A DNA stretch of 64,000 bases from PALSA-607 sp963737705 (GTDB lineage: Bacteria > Actinomycetota > Actinomycetes > Acidothermales > Acidothermaceae), in contig CAVTTP010000006.1 in the NCBI GenBank assembly GCA_963737705.1, forward strand, positions 496,001 to 560,000, in the 5' to 3' direction. Positions 42,427-50,986 of the stretch are shown here, one piece after another. Every line of letters starts with the position of its first letter. The stretch's first letter is position 1. The notes under the pieces were generated by a model, which worked only from the letters and a program-made list of their open reading frames with translations, was not told the origin of the DNA and ran no database searches. The translations under genes were made by a program, and so were the position numbers.

Positions 42427-43386
42427 CTACGCCAGCTTCCTGAAATTCCGCCTGGAGGCAGATCGTGCGAACGCGTCGAGCACTGCTCGGTTCAGCTCGG
42501 CCCGACCACCGCGGACTCCGTGGTAGCCGAACCGCACGACCTCGAAGCCAAGTGCTCGAAGGCGATCCTCACGTCGCTTCTCTTCGTAGAGGACATTGGC
42601 GTTGGGCTGGCCGGTGTACTTCAGGCGCCCATCGAACTCCCCGATCGTCGCCTGCTCATCCCAAAGGAAATCGACGACGCCGATCAGCCCGTCGCGGTCG
42701 TACACCTTTACTTGCTGCTCCGGGACAGGCAAGCCCACGGCGTCGAACGCGACCCGCGCTAACGATTCACCCGGCGATTCGGATTTCGCTGAGGCGAACT
42801 GGATCACGCGTCCAGCGTTGCGTGACCCGTGCCAGTCAAGGCAGAACGAATGAACTTCAAACAGCCCTGCGTGACTCACGAGCCCGCGGTGCAGCGCAGA
42901 CTCTGCCGCGACAACACCTTGCTCAAACGTCGCCTCCCTCGCGAGATCGACAACCGTCCGCGATGCGGTCGTGAGGACAAGGCCGGCCGCGCGCTTCACG
43001 TGGTGAGCAGGTAACGAAGCGTCGTGGTGGTGGATGCCGGCGTCCGTCCTTGACGACCCGATGTTCGGCCGGGTGACGTCGATTATCGAGAAGTCCGGGT
43101 CGAGCAAGTCGATGCCCTCGAATGCTGCGGCCGATAGATGACTCACCGCCACCGGCGGCTTGAGCCGTAGCATCGCCGCGCGAACGTGGAAAATGTGTGC
43201 AGCCGTCGGTTCGGCAGGCACCGCCGATGCCTCGCAGTAGATCCCGCGCCGGACGCGAAGCCAGTGCCCGCGGCCGATGCAGCGACGAATCTCTTCGTGG
43301 TTGAAACCGGCGTTGAGCGCCTGGGCAGCCGTGAAGAGGCCGTACTGGTTGCCGATGTGTGCTGCTAGCGACGGAGGGATGTCCAT
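42427..43386 (-). CDS. AbiEi-type winged-helix and DUF559/Vsr-like nuclease-domain protein
   Basis: A 319-residue protein with an N-terminal AbiEi-like wing (QYGLFTAAQALNAGFNHEEIRRCIGRGHWLRVRRGIY, residues 14-50), a middle segment like AbiEi antitoxin C-terminal domains, and a C-terminal restriction-endonuclease-like domain. The likely active-site set is Glu207 (PGESLAR), Asp239 (VVDFLW), Glu250, Asp252 and Lys256 (IGEFDGRLKY). Such proteins are common in actinobacteria and their function is not established. No AbiEii toxin gene is adjacent, so this is not a complete type IV toxin-antitoxin pair. It is flanked, with DUF3151, by inverted element copies. Confidence 0.72.
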   Translation of the reverse strand: MDIPPSLAAHIGNQYGLFTAAQALNAGFNHEEIRRCIGRGHWLRVRRGIYCEASAVPAEPTAAHIFHVRAAMLRLKPPVAVSHLSAAAFEGIDLLDPDFSIIDVTRPNIGSSRTDAGIHHHDASLPAHHVKRAAGLVLTTASRTVVDLAREATFEQGVVAAESALHRGLVSHAGLFEVHSFCLDWHGSRNAGRVIQFASAKSESPGESLARVAFDAVGLPVPEQQVKVYDRDGLIGVVDFLWDEQATIGEFDGRLKYTGQPNANVLYEEKRREDRLRALGFEVVRFGYHGVRGGRAELNRAVLDAFARSASRRNFRKLA

Positions 43387-43463
43387 CGCCTCAGCTTCGC
43401 GGAGCGACGACGCCCGCCACCCGCCGTCCGCCCGGCCTGTGCATTGAGTTCGAGTTGTTCACA

Positions 43464-43548
43464 GGACCCTGGGGCAGCCGAGATGTACCCCAAGTAGGCC
43501 TGTACACCTGCCTCAGGCCCTGTTCGGCTGCTTAACGTGATCAACTTC
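43464..43548 (-). repeat. Palindromic intergenic element, copy C
   Basis: Inverted copy of element B, ending TGCTTAACGTGATCAACTTC, in the 274-bp gap between the AbiEi-like gene and fba. The remainder of the gap (43555-43640) is CGGGACGGCGGGG-type low-complexity DNA with no visible gene. Confidence 0.88.
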
Positions 43549-43660
43549 CCAAACGGGACGGGACGGGGCGGCTGAACGGGACGGCGGGGCGGGACGGCGG
43601 GGCGGGAGGCGCGGCGGAGCGGGACGGCGGGGTGGTCGGGGTTGCGTTGGACGCGGTCGG

Positions 43661-44680
43661 TCAGGCCTTGGTGCCGGTGGAGCGCAGGTCCGTGCAGGCT
43701 TCGACTACGCGCGCGGCCATGCCGTTCTCAGCGAGCTTCGACCACGCCCGCGGATCGTAGGCCTTCTTGTTGCCGACCTCTTGGTCGATCTTCAGTACGC
43801 CGTCGTAGTTCTTGAACATGTGGTCGACGACCGGACGCGTGTATGCGTACTGAGTGTCGGTGTCGACGTTCATCTTCACGACGCCGTAGTCGAGGGTCTC
43901 GCGGATCTCTTCGAGCAAGGACCCTGAGCCGCCGTGGAAGACCAAGTCGAAGGGCTCCGTCTTGCCGTACTTGGCGCCGACCTCGTCCTGGATTTCCTTG
44001 AGCACGGATGGCCGCAACTTGACGCCGCCCGGCTTGTAGACGCCGTGCACGTTGCCGAACGTCGCTGCGAGCAGGTAGCGGCCGTTCTCCCCCAGCCCGA
44101 GTACCTCGACGGTGCGCATGGCATCTTCTGGCGTCGTGTAGAGCTTGTCGTTGATCTCGTGCGAGACCCCGTCTTCTTCGCCGCCGACAACGCCGATCTC
44201 GAGTTCCATGATGATCTTTGCCTGCGCGCAGCCGGCCAGCAGCTCCTTGGCGATTGCGAGGTTCTCCTCAAGGGTCACCGCCGAGCCGTCCCACATGTGC
44301 GAGCCGAAGAGAGGGTCGAGACCGCGAGCCACCCGCTCCTTTGAGATCTCGATGAGCGGCCGCATGTAGCCATCGAGCTTGTTCGGCGGGCAGTGGTCGG
44401 TGTGCAGCGCGATGTTCACCGGGTACTTCGCCGCGACCACGTGGGCGAACTCAGCCAGGGCGACCGCGCCGACCACCATGTCCTTGACGCGTTGGCCGGA
44501 AGCGAACTCGGCACCGCCCCACGAGAACTGGATGATTCCGTCGCTCTCGGCGTCGGCGAACCCCTGGATCGCCGCGTTGATCGACGACGAGGACGTCACG
44601 TTGATCGCCGGGTAGGCGTACTTACCCGCCTTCGCCCGATCGATCATGTCGGCATAGACCTCAGGGCTGGCGATCGGCAT
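43661..44680 (-). CDS. fba: Fructose-bisphosphate aldolase, class II
   Basis: Zinc-dependent aldolase of glycolysis and gluconeogenesis, 339 residues. The ATG at 44680 gives MPIASPEVYADMIDRAKAGKYAYPAINVTSSSS. Motifs include IALHTDHCPPNKLDG with zinc ligand His, ELEIGVVGGEEDGVS with Glu, ATFGNVHGVYKPG with His, and LVFHGGSGS with the last His and phosphate loop. Typical long actinobacterial class IIA form. Confidence 0.95.
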   Translation of the reverse strand: MPIASPEVYADMIDRAKAGKYAYPAINVTSSSSINAAIQGFADAESDGIIQFSWGGAEFASGQRVKDMVVGAVALAEFAHVVAAKYPVNIALHTDHCPPNKLDGYMRPLIEISKERVARGLDPLFGSHMWDGSAVTLEENLAIAKELLAGCAQAKIIMELEIGVVGGEEDGVSHEINDKLYTTPEDAMRTVEVLGLGENGRYLLAATFGNVHGVYKPGGVKLRPSVLKEIQDEVGAKYGKTEPFDLVFHGGSGSLLEEIRETLDYGVVKMNVDTDTQYAYTRPVVDHMFKNYDGVLKIDQEVGNKKAYDPRAWSKLAENGMAARVVEACTDLRSTGTKA

Positions 44681-44798
44681 GTGAATACTCCGGAGAAGTG
44701 GCGGGCTTGGGCGCCAAGTATCCCGCACCTGCTCGGCACGCTGTCGACCGGCAGTTGGTGTTCAGGTAGCAGCCAGGTTCGTTGGATAGCCTCGAGCC

Positions 44799-45491
44799 AT
44801 GATCGATCACCTGGCCGGCGCCAGCCTCCAAGCGGCTGCGCAGCTCGCGGGCGCCAGCGTCCACGCGTCGGTCAACATCCTCGACGCGGGCTCGGTGATC
44901 AAGAGCTTCGGGTTGGCCGGGATTTTCATCATTCTGTTCGTCCAGACCGGGCTGCTCATCGGGTTCTTCCTGCCGGGCGACACGCTCCTGGCCCTGGCGG
45001 GCGCCTTCGCCGCGCTTCCCGTCTCGGATTCGCGACACCTACCGCTGGCGGCCTTGCTGGTGGGCTGCCCGATCGCCGCGATTGTCGGTGGCCAGGTCGG
45101 CTTCGTGATCGGCCGCCGCAGCGTCAGCCTCGCCAAGCCCGGATCGACCTTCGAGCACTCCCTCACCAGGATTGAGCCCCTCTTCGAGCGGTTCGGTGAG
45201 GGCTGGGTCGTCCTGGTATGCCGTTTTATCCCGGTACTCCGGACATTTATCAACCCCGCAGCGGGCATGCTGAAGATGCCGGTCAACCGGTTCTCGCTCT
45301 GGAATGTCATTGGCGGCATCGCGTGGCCGGTCGCAATAATCCTGATCGGCTACTACGCGGGCGTTCAGCTCCACATTGAGAAGTACGCACTGCCTGTAGT
45401 GGGCATTGTCGTTATTGCGTCGATCCTGTCGATACTGATGGAGTTGCGCCGAAACAAGCGCCGACAGGCTCAGGGCAGCGGGTTGGTGTAG
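44799..45491 (+). CDS. DedA family membrane protein
   Basis: A 230-residue polytopic protein of the DedA/SNARE-associated group, several members of which flip undecaprenyl phosphate or other lipids. It has re-entrant-type segments FVQTGLLIGFFLPGDTLLALAGAFA and the signature GEGWVVLVCRFIPVLRTFINPAAGMLKM, followed by WNVIGGIAWPVAI. It is divergent from fba, the arrangement seen in mycobacteria (Rv0363c-Rv0364). Confidence 0.9.
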   Translation: MIDHLAGASLQAAAQLAGASVHASVNILDAGSVIKSFGLAGIFIILFVQTGLLIGFFLPGDTLLALAGAFAALPVSDSRHLPLAALLVGCPIAAIVGGQVGFVIGRRSVSLAKPGSTFEHSLTRIEPLFERFGEGWVVLVCRFIPVLRTFINPAAGMLKMPVNRFSLWNVIGGIAWPVAIILIGYYAGVQLHIEKYALPVVGIVVIASILSILMELRRNKRRQAQGSGLV

Positions 45492-45524
45492 GGCAGCTCG
45501 CAGGAGGCGGAGGTTGGGGCACCT

Positions 45525-46616
45525 GTGAGTGACGCCGACCTTGCGATCGTGACGCGCGGTTTGACGAAGACCTTCACCGTTGCCCGGCGACACGAGGGTC
45601 GATTCGCCGGCTTCCGCTCGCTGATCGATCCCATCCACGATCACCGCACTGTGGTCGACGATCTGACGATGAGCGTCGAGAAGGGCGAGCTGGTCGCCCT
45701 GCTCGGTCCGAACGGCGCCGGCAAATCGACGTCCATCAAGATGCTCACCGGAGTCTTGACCCCGTCAGCCGGCGAGGTTTTCGTCGACGGCCGCGTGCCG
45801 CATCGCGACCGGATCGCGAATGCTCGCAACATCGGCGCAGTATTCGGCCAGAAGACCCAGCTGTGGTGGGACCTGCCGGTCAAGCAGTCGTTCGCGATCC
45901 TGCGCGACATCTTTGACGTGCCGCAGGCCGTCTATGACCGGCAGCTCGCAGACTTCAACGCGATCCTCGAGCTCGACGAATTCTGGGATACCCCGGTCAG
46001 GCATTTGTCCCTCGGCCAGCGAGTGCGTTGCGAGATCGCCGGCGCGATGTTGCACGACCCGTCGATCGTGTTCCTCGACGAACCGACGATCGGCATGGAC
46101 GTTGTCGTGAAAGAGCAGACTCGACAGTTCCTGCGATCGCAGGTCGAAGAACGCGGTCGCACGATCGTGCTGACGACGCACGACATGACTGAGGTCGCGC
46201 GACTGTGTGAGCGAGTGCTGCTCATCAACCACGGCCGCCTGATGTTCGACGGCACCCTCGATGAACTCAAGGCCGCGCATGGTGGCAAGCCGATCGTGAA
46301 CGTGACGTTCTCCGAGCCGATGGGTGCGCTCGAGGTGCCAGGTACGAAAGTCGTGAGCCACGACGGCATCCAGGCTGTGCTTGCGCCGATGGGTTCGAGC
46401 ACTCCCGAGGATGTTGTCCGCGCCCTCATCTCACGCTATCCCGTCGTGAATATCGGCGTTGTCGAGACGAATCTCGAAGACGTGATGCGCGACGTCTATC
46501 TCTCCACTCTCGATGAGCGCGAGGGCGACGAGCGCAACAGCGACGGACGGGACGGCGATGGGCGGGACGGCGATGAGCTGGCCGTTCCGTCGTCCACTGA
46601 TCGACGTCCAGCGTGA
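45525..46616 (+). CDS. ABC-2 type exporter, ATP-binding protein
   Basis: A 363-residue ABC ATPase of the COG4586 type: Walker A GPNGAGKSTSIKML, Q-loop GQKTQLWWDLP, signature LSLGQRVRCEIAGAM, Walker B IVFLDEPTIGMD and switch His in LTTHDM. It has an additional N-terminal stretch and a C-terminal domain. The last 30 residues are Asp/Gly/Arg repeats from a short tandem duplication (46547-46574). It heads a three-gene operon with two permeases, each overlapping the last by four bases. The cargo is unknown; related systems export viologens or other toxins. Confidence 0.9.
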   Translation: MSDADLAIVTRGLTKTFTVARRHEGRFAGFRSLIDPIHDHRTVVDDLTMSVEKGELVALLGPNGAGKSTSIKMLTGVLTPSAGEVFVDGRVPHRDRIANARNIGAVFGQKTQLWWDLPVKQSFAILRDIFDVPQAVYDRQLADFNAILELDEFWDTPVRHLSLGQRVRCEIAGAMLHDPSIVFLDEPTIGMDVVVKEQTRQFLRSQVEERGRTIVLTTHDMTEVARLCERVLLINHGRLMFDGTLDELKAAHGGKPIVNVTFSEPMGALEVPGTKVVSHDGIQAVLAPMGSSTPEDVVRALISRYPVVNIGVVETNLEDVMRDVYLSTLDEREGDERNSDGRDGDGRDGDELAVPSSTDRRPA

Positions 46617-47449
46617 CGGCAGTATCGGTCAGCGCTACTGCCGCCCACTCGCACCGCTCTTGGCGCATTCTTCGGATCGGGCTGCTGAACGAGCGCGCCT
46701 ATCGGGTGCGTCTCGTGGTTGCTCCGGTGACGCTCACCGTGCAGCTCTATCTGTACGACCGGTTGTGGACCGCGGTGTTCAGCCACACCAAAGTTGCTGC
46801 CGGGCTGACCTTGCGACAGACGCTTACCTACTCGCTCATGGCACTGCTCATCGCGCGCATCCGATGGAACTCGCGAACGTTCGGGGTGCGCGACAGTCTC
46901 AGTGTTGCGGTCCGCGAAGGCACGGTCGTGTATTGGTTCTTGCGGCCGATCTCGCCCTCGAGGTTCTACATGTGGCGGCAATCGGGCGACATGATTTATG
47001 GTGCCTTCTGGGCACTGATCGGATACATCGTCTTGCTGCGCGTGCACATCATCTCGCCGCCGCGGGGCGCAAGCGGCGCGGCGTTATTCGCAGCAAGTCT
47101 GGTTCTCGGGCAGATGGTGCTGTACTACCTCGGTCAGATAGTCGACATCGCGATGTTCTGGCTCGTCAGCAACAGCGCGGTCGTACGCATGTACTACTTC
47201 ATTCAAGACCTGTTGTCAGGCGTGTTCGTGCCGCTGCCATTCATGCCCGCGCTGTTGCTGACGTTTGCTAACTGGTTGCCGTTCAGCTTCGGTATCAATG
47301 TGCCGCTGTCGCTCTATGTTGGGCGCACCCCGATGGGCCACGCCGGTCGTGAGCTTGCGCTACAGGCACTATGGGTCGTCGCGCTTGCGCTCATTTCGAG
47401 ATGGCTGTGGAGTCGCGCCGGACGCCGAGTCATGGTGCAGGGCGGATGA
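46613..47449 (+). CDS. ABC-2 type exporter permease (COG4587-like)
   Basis: A 278-residue membrane protein with six hydrophobic segments and the pattern of the first permease of COG4586/4587/3694 exporters (VREGTVVYWFLRPISPSRFYMWRQSGDMIYGAF, then LPFSFGINVPLSLYVG). It overlaps the ATPase gene by four bases and the next permease gene by four bases. Confidence 0.85.
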   Translation: MTAVSVSATAAHSHRSWRILRIGLLNERAYRVRLVVAPVTLTVQLYLYDRLWTAVFSHTKVAAGLTLRQTLTYSLMALLIARIRWNSRTFGVRDSLSVAVREGTVVYWFLRPISPSRFYMWRQSGDMIYGAFWALIGYIVLLRVHIISPPRGASGAALFAASLVLGQMVLYYLGQIVDIAMFWLVSNSAVVRMYYFIQDLLSGVFVPLPFMPALLLTFANWLPFSFGINVPLSLYVGRTPMGHAGRELALQALWVVALALISRWLWSRAGRRVMVQGG

Positions 47450-48306
47450 CCGCAGCGACGGCAACAACTGATTCCGCCCTACAGGCCCGGGTGAGACGCG
47501 CGCGACACACGTGGCGCGTCGTCTACAAAGTCAGTGCGCTGAACTTTCGGGCGCAGCTGGAGTATCGCGGCAACTTCGTCGCCTCGATCATGTTCGGCAT
47601 CCTGTGGCAGACGTCGACGCTCATGTTCGTCAGCGTCTTGCTCACCAGGTTCAAGGGTGGCCTCGGTGGCTTTCCGAGCGACGGTGTCTTGCTGATCGTC
47701 GGCATGCGGCTCGTCGCCCACGGGCTCTACGTGCTGTTCTTCTACAACTTCGCGTGGATACCGCTGCTTGTCGACGAAGGTCGCATGGACGGGTTCTTCT
47801 TGCGGCCCCTCCCCGTCTTCATGCAGCTGCTGCTCAGTCAGTTCAGTGTGAATGCGATCGGCGACTTGCTCGTTGGCTTCTCGACGCTTGGTGTCGCGCT
47901 CGCGCTCGTCCATGTTCATTGGACCGTCGCGATGGGTCTCTACATCGCTGCAGCCGTCGTCGCCGGCATGCTGGTCGAGGCTGCGGTGCAGTTGACGCTG
48001 TCATGCCTGCTGCTGCGTTCGCCGGGCTCGCGTGTTCTGGGGTCGTGGGTTGATGAACTGCTATCGACGTTCGGCAACTATCCGTTGTCGATCCTGCCAA
48101 GGACAGTTCAGGGTCTCTTTACGTTCGTCCTCCCTCTCGCGTTCGTCGCCTATTTCCCGGTCGAGGTCATCCTCGGCATTGCACCCAAGCACGGCGCGAC
48201 TTCGGTGCTCGCACATTGGTCGCCGGTCGTGGGATTCGTGCTGTTCTTCCTCGCGCGAAGGCTGTGGGGATACAGCCTGCGCCACTATCACTCAGCCGGA
48301 GGCTGA
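47446..48306 (+). CDS. ABC-2 type exporter permease (COG3694-like)
   Basis: A 286-residue membrane protein with six hydrophobic segments. LNFRAQLEYRGNFVASIMFGILWQTSTLMF comes first, then VDEGRMDGFFLRPLPVFMQLL, the paired equivalent of the motif in the first permease, and YFPVEVILG near the end. The ATG at 47446 overlaps the previous stop. With the ATPase it should form a heteromeric exporter. Convergent with the LacI gene. Confidence 0.85.
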   Translation: MTAATATTDSALQARVRRARHTWRVVYKVSALNFRAQLEYRGNFVASIMFGILWQTSTLMFVSVLLTRFKGGLGGFPSDGVLLIVGMRLVAHGLYVLFFYNFAWIPLLVDEGRMDGFFLRPLPVFMQLLLSQFSVNAIGDLLVGFSTLGVALALVHVHWTVAMGLYIAAAVVAGMLVEAAVQLTLSCLLLRSPGSRVLGSWVDELLSTFGNYPLSILPRTVQGLFTFVLPLAFVAYFPVEVILGIAPKHGATSVLAHWSPVVGFVLFFLARRLWGYSLRHYHSAGG

Positions 48307-48329
48307 CGCGTGGGTCTCGCAGGCGGGTA

Positions 48330-49370
48330 CTAGCTCGCTGCGACGGCGCGTGCGCGATGAGGGCCGGTCGACCCGCGCGCGACAAGCGCGACCGGCAAGA
48401 TCACGGTCTTCGCACTGCTTCCTGGGTTCGCCAGCCGATCGAGGAGGAGCTGCGCCGCCTGAACGCCCACGTCGTATTGGGGGAGCCGCACAGTAGTGAG
48501 CGGTGGGCTCAACTGATCGACGAACGGCATGTCGTTGAAGCCGACGATCGAGACGTCATCGGGGCACTGCAGCCCATCGGCGTGCATGGCTTGAAGTGCA
48601 CCAACGGCGATCATGTCGTTGGCCGCCACAATCGCGGTGAACGACCGATTGGTGGCGACGAGTTCGTGGGTGCCAACGAGGCCGGCCGCCACGGTGTAAC
48701 CAGTGCACTCGACAATGTCGGCGCGGCGTGTTCGCAGCCCGTGTGCTCGCATGGCCGCTCGAAACGCATCCGCGCGAGCCGTACCGGTTGATAGCTGGTG
48801 CGGGCCAGCGAGGTGCGCAATCGACGTGTGACCGAGCTCGACCAGGTGGTCGACCGCCGCCGCTATCCCGGCAGCTTCGTTCCCGAGAACGGCTGAGATG
48901 TCGTGGCGGTCGGTGGTTCGGTTGACGAGAACTATCGCCACGCCTTCCAGTGCCATCGCCTCAAGAAGGGGATGGTCGCGACGTGCGGTCGCGACGATGA
49001 AGCCATCAACCCGACGAGCCCGCAGCGCATCGATGTGGGTGATCTCGCGCTCATCGTCATTGTCGGTGTTTGCCAGCAACGCGACGTAACCACGAGCCGC
49101 GAGGACGTCTTCGATGCCGCGGACGATCGGCGGGAACAGTGGGTTGGTCAGATCAGGCAGGACGACGCCGATCGTCGATGTGCGCGCGGTGCGCAGACCC
49201 TGGGCCAAGGCGTTCGGCGTGTATCCGAGTCGCTGCGCAACCGCACGCACCCGGCGTACGGTCTGCTCGCTGACCCGGCTGTCGGTCGCCGGATTAAGGG
49301 CGCGCGACGCGGTGGCCTTGTGGACGCCCGCTGCTTTGGCGACGTCCTCGAGAGTGGGGGCGCTCCGCAC
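48330..49370 (-). CDS. LacI family transcriptional regulator
   Basis: A 346-residue regulator. The N-terminal helix-turn-helix and hinge read PTLEDVAKAAGVHKATASRALNP ... RLGYTPNALAQGLRT. It is followed by a periplasmic-binding-like effector domain (TIGVVLPDLTNPLFPPIVRGIEDVL ... VSIVGFNDMPFVDQLSPPLTTVRLP). The GTG at 49370 is used. It is divergent from the ABC-importer catabolic operon, and four CAAYCGRTTG palindromes lie between them, so it very likely represses that operon and itself. The effector is unknown; LacI proteins usually sense sugars or related small metabolites. Confidence 0.92.
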   Translation of the reverse strand: MRSAPTLEDVAKAAGVHKATASRALNPATDSRVSEQTVRRVRAVAQRLGYTPNALAQGLRTARTSTIGVVLPDLTNPLFPPIVRGIEDVLAARGYVALLANTDNDDEREITHIDALRARRVDGFIVATARRDHPLLEAMALEGVAIVLVNRTTDRHDISAVLGNEAAGIAAAVDHLVELGHTSIAHLAGPHQLSTGTARADAFRAAMRAHGLRTRRADIVECTGYTVAAGLVGTHELVATNRSFTAIVAANDMIAVGALQAMHADGLQCPDDVSIVGFNDMPFVDQLSPPLTTVRLPQYDVGVQAAQLLLDRLANPGSSAKTVILPVALVARGSTGPHRARAVAAS

Positions 49371-49402
49371 GTCCTGACGGTAGCGGGCGCTGAGTATTCG
49401 CA

Positions 49403-49480
49403 CAACCGATTGCAGGCGTGACCCTTGACAACGCTCCCTGGCAGGTCTTGAATCACGCCAACCGGTTGCACAACCGATTG
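49403..49480. promoter_or_regulatory. LacI operators O1-O3 with a candidate promoter
   Basis: Three matches to CAAYCGRTTG: CAACCGATTG at 49403-49412, the perfect palindrome CAACCGGTTG at 49459-49468, and CAACCGATTG at 49471-49480, the last two 12 bp apart. A TTGACA at 49425-49430 could be the -35 box of the plus-strand operon; its -10 near 49449-49455 is poor. O2 and O3 would then cover the transcription start, fitting repression; O1 is placed to control lacI. Confidence 0.8.
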
Positions 49481-49570
49481 CACAAACCGCCGACCTTGCC
49501 TTCCTGAAACCGACGGTCCAGCCAGGTACCGCCCCCGGACACACCAATCACCCCTTCGTGGAGGCTTTCG

Positions 49571-50977
49571 ATGGTCTCGCACAATCGATTGCACGCATCC
49601 CGTTTTTGGCGGCCGCTTCCGGTCGCGTCGATGGCCGCGATATCAGCGACTGCGCTCATCGTCGCCGGCTGTAGCTCGTCAAAGCCGAAGGCGTCGACAC
49701 CATCGTCGAGCGCCCCAACGGCAGCGGCGAGTTCAAGTGCGACAACGGCCGCATCCGCGAGCGCACCTGCTGCGGCGAGTGCATCGGCGCCTGCGGCGTC
49801 CTCCGTGTCGACGGCCGCCTCAGCGTCCGCACCCGTCGCCAGTCCTACCGGCTCACCCATCACGATCGGCATCTCGCTCTCGCTGACGGGCGACTTCTCC
49901 GACCCGGGGACCGCCGCGCAAAAGGGCTACCAGACCTGGGCGAGCGTCGTGAATGCCAAGGGTGGGATCAACGGGCATCCGGTCGTGTTGAAGATCGTCG
50001 ATGACACGTCGAGCCCTGATCAGGTGACCACGAACTACCAGAACCTGATCAGCAAGGACAAGGTCAACTTCGTGTTCGGACCGTTCTCCAGTCTTCTCAC
50101 CGTGCCGGCTGGGCAAGTTGCCAACCGCTACGGCTACGCCTTCATCGAGCCGGCAGGTGGCGGACCGGCCGTCTTCGCCGAGCACCTGCCGAACCTCTTC
50201 TTCGTGCAGCCTGCCCCCACCATCTCTGAGGGCAAGGCCTTTGCTGACTACGTGCTGTCGCTGCCAGCGGCGCAACGTCCGAAGACTGCTGCCTATCCCG
50301 AGCTCGATGACCCGTTCTCCGGGCCGATCTCGGAGACGGTGCGCACCGAGTTCGAGGCCGCCGGAATCAAGACCGTGTACAAGCAGGTGTACCCGCCCGA
50401 ACTCACCGACCTCACGCCTATCGTTCAAAAGATGAAGTCGGTCAACCCGGACGTCGTGGTCGCCGGTACGCAGTCCGACGACGCATTCGCGATGGTCAAG
50501 GCGATGGTGCAACTGAAGTTCGCACCCAAGCTGCTGTTCTTTGCCAACGGCGCAAACGACCCGTTGAACTTCCCTGACAAGGTCGGCGCCGGCAACGTCA
50601 ACGGCATCTTCTCGGCATCCGACTGGTTCCCCGACGCGACGACCAGCCGCAGCGCCGAATTCGTGCAGGCCTACCTTGCGAAGTTTGGCGGCTCGGCGCA
50701 GCAAATCGACCCGACGTCGGCCGAAGCGTTCTCGTGCGGCGTCTTGCTCGAGGAGGCAATCGCCAAGACCGGCGGCACCGACAACAAGGCAATCATCGCG
50801 GCGCTCCATCAGGGCACGTGGCCTACCCCTGAGGGCAACCTCTCGTGGGACGCCGACGGCGCGCCGCAAGGGAGTGACACGCTCGTTCAATGGCAGGGCG
50901 GAAAGCTGCTCGCAGTGTGGCCGCAGGCTGCGGCGAAGGTCCCGCCGATCGTGGCGCCCCTGCCGTGGGCGTCGTAG
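49571..50977 (+). CDS. ABC transporter substrate-binding lipoprotein (LivK/Peripla_BP_6 type)
   Basis: A 468-residue exported solute receptor. The signal peptide ends in a lipobox (LIVAGC, Cys near residue 34), followed by an Ala/Ser-rich linker to about residue 95. The type I periplasmic-binding fold begins ITIGISLSLTGDFSDPGTAAQKGYQTWASVVNAKGGINGHPV. The ATG at 49571 has GGAGG six bases upstream. Binds an amino acid, amide or similar compound; the ligand is unknown. A LacI operator palindrome lies in its first codons. First gene of a tightly packed operon. Confidence 0.92.
   Translation: MVSHNRLHASRFWRPLPVASMAAISATALIVAGCSSSKPKASTPSSSAPTAAASSSATTAASASAPAAASASAPAASSVSTAASASAPVASPTGSPITIGISLSLTGDFSDPGTAAQKGYQTWASVVNAKGGINGHPVVLKIVDDTSSPDQVTTNYQNLISKDKVNFVFGPFSSLLTVPAGQVANRYGYAFIEPAGGGPAVFAEHLPNLFFVQPAPTISEGKAFADYVLSLPAAQRPKTAAYPELDDPFSGPISETVRTEFEAAGIKTVYKQVYPPELTDLTPIVQKMKSVNPDVVVAGTQSDDAFAMVKAMVQLKFAPKLLFFANGANDPLNFPDKVGAGNVNGIFSASDWFPDATTSRSAEFVQAYLAKFGGSAQQIDPTSAEAFSCGVLLEEAIAKTGGTDNKAIIAALHQGTWPTPEGNLSWDADGAPQGSDTLVQWQGGKLLAVWPQAAAKVPPIVAPLPWAS
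49582..49591. promoter_or_regulatory. LacI operator O4 inside the first codons of the operon
   Basis: CAATCGATTG is a perfect palindrome fitting CAAYCGRTTG, embedded in GCACAATCGATTGCAC, ten bases after the start of the substrate-binding gene. Binding here together with O2/O3, 111-123 bp upstream, could loop DNA or block elongation. Confidence 0.78.
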
Positions 50978-50986
50978 GCGCGGCTG

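Noticed and set aside
42427..43386. Complete AbiE type IV toxin-antitoxin system
   Set aside because: No AbiEii nucleotidyltransferase toxin gene lies beside it; the neighbours are DUF3151 and fba.
41667..43548. Insertion sequence or composite transposon bounded by elements B and C
   Set aside because: No transposase or integrase lies between or near them, and DUF3151 is ancestral at this locus.
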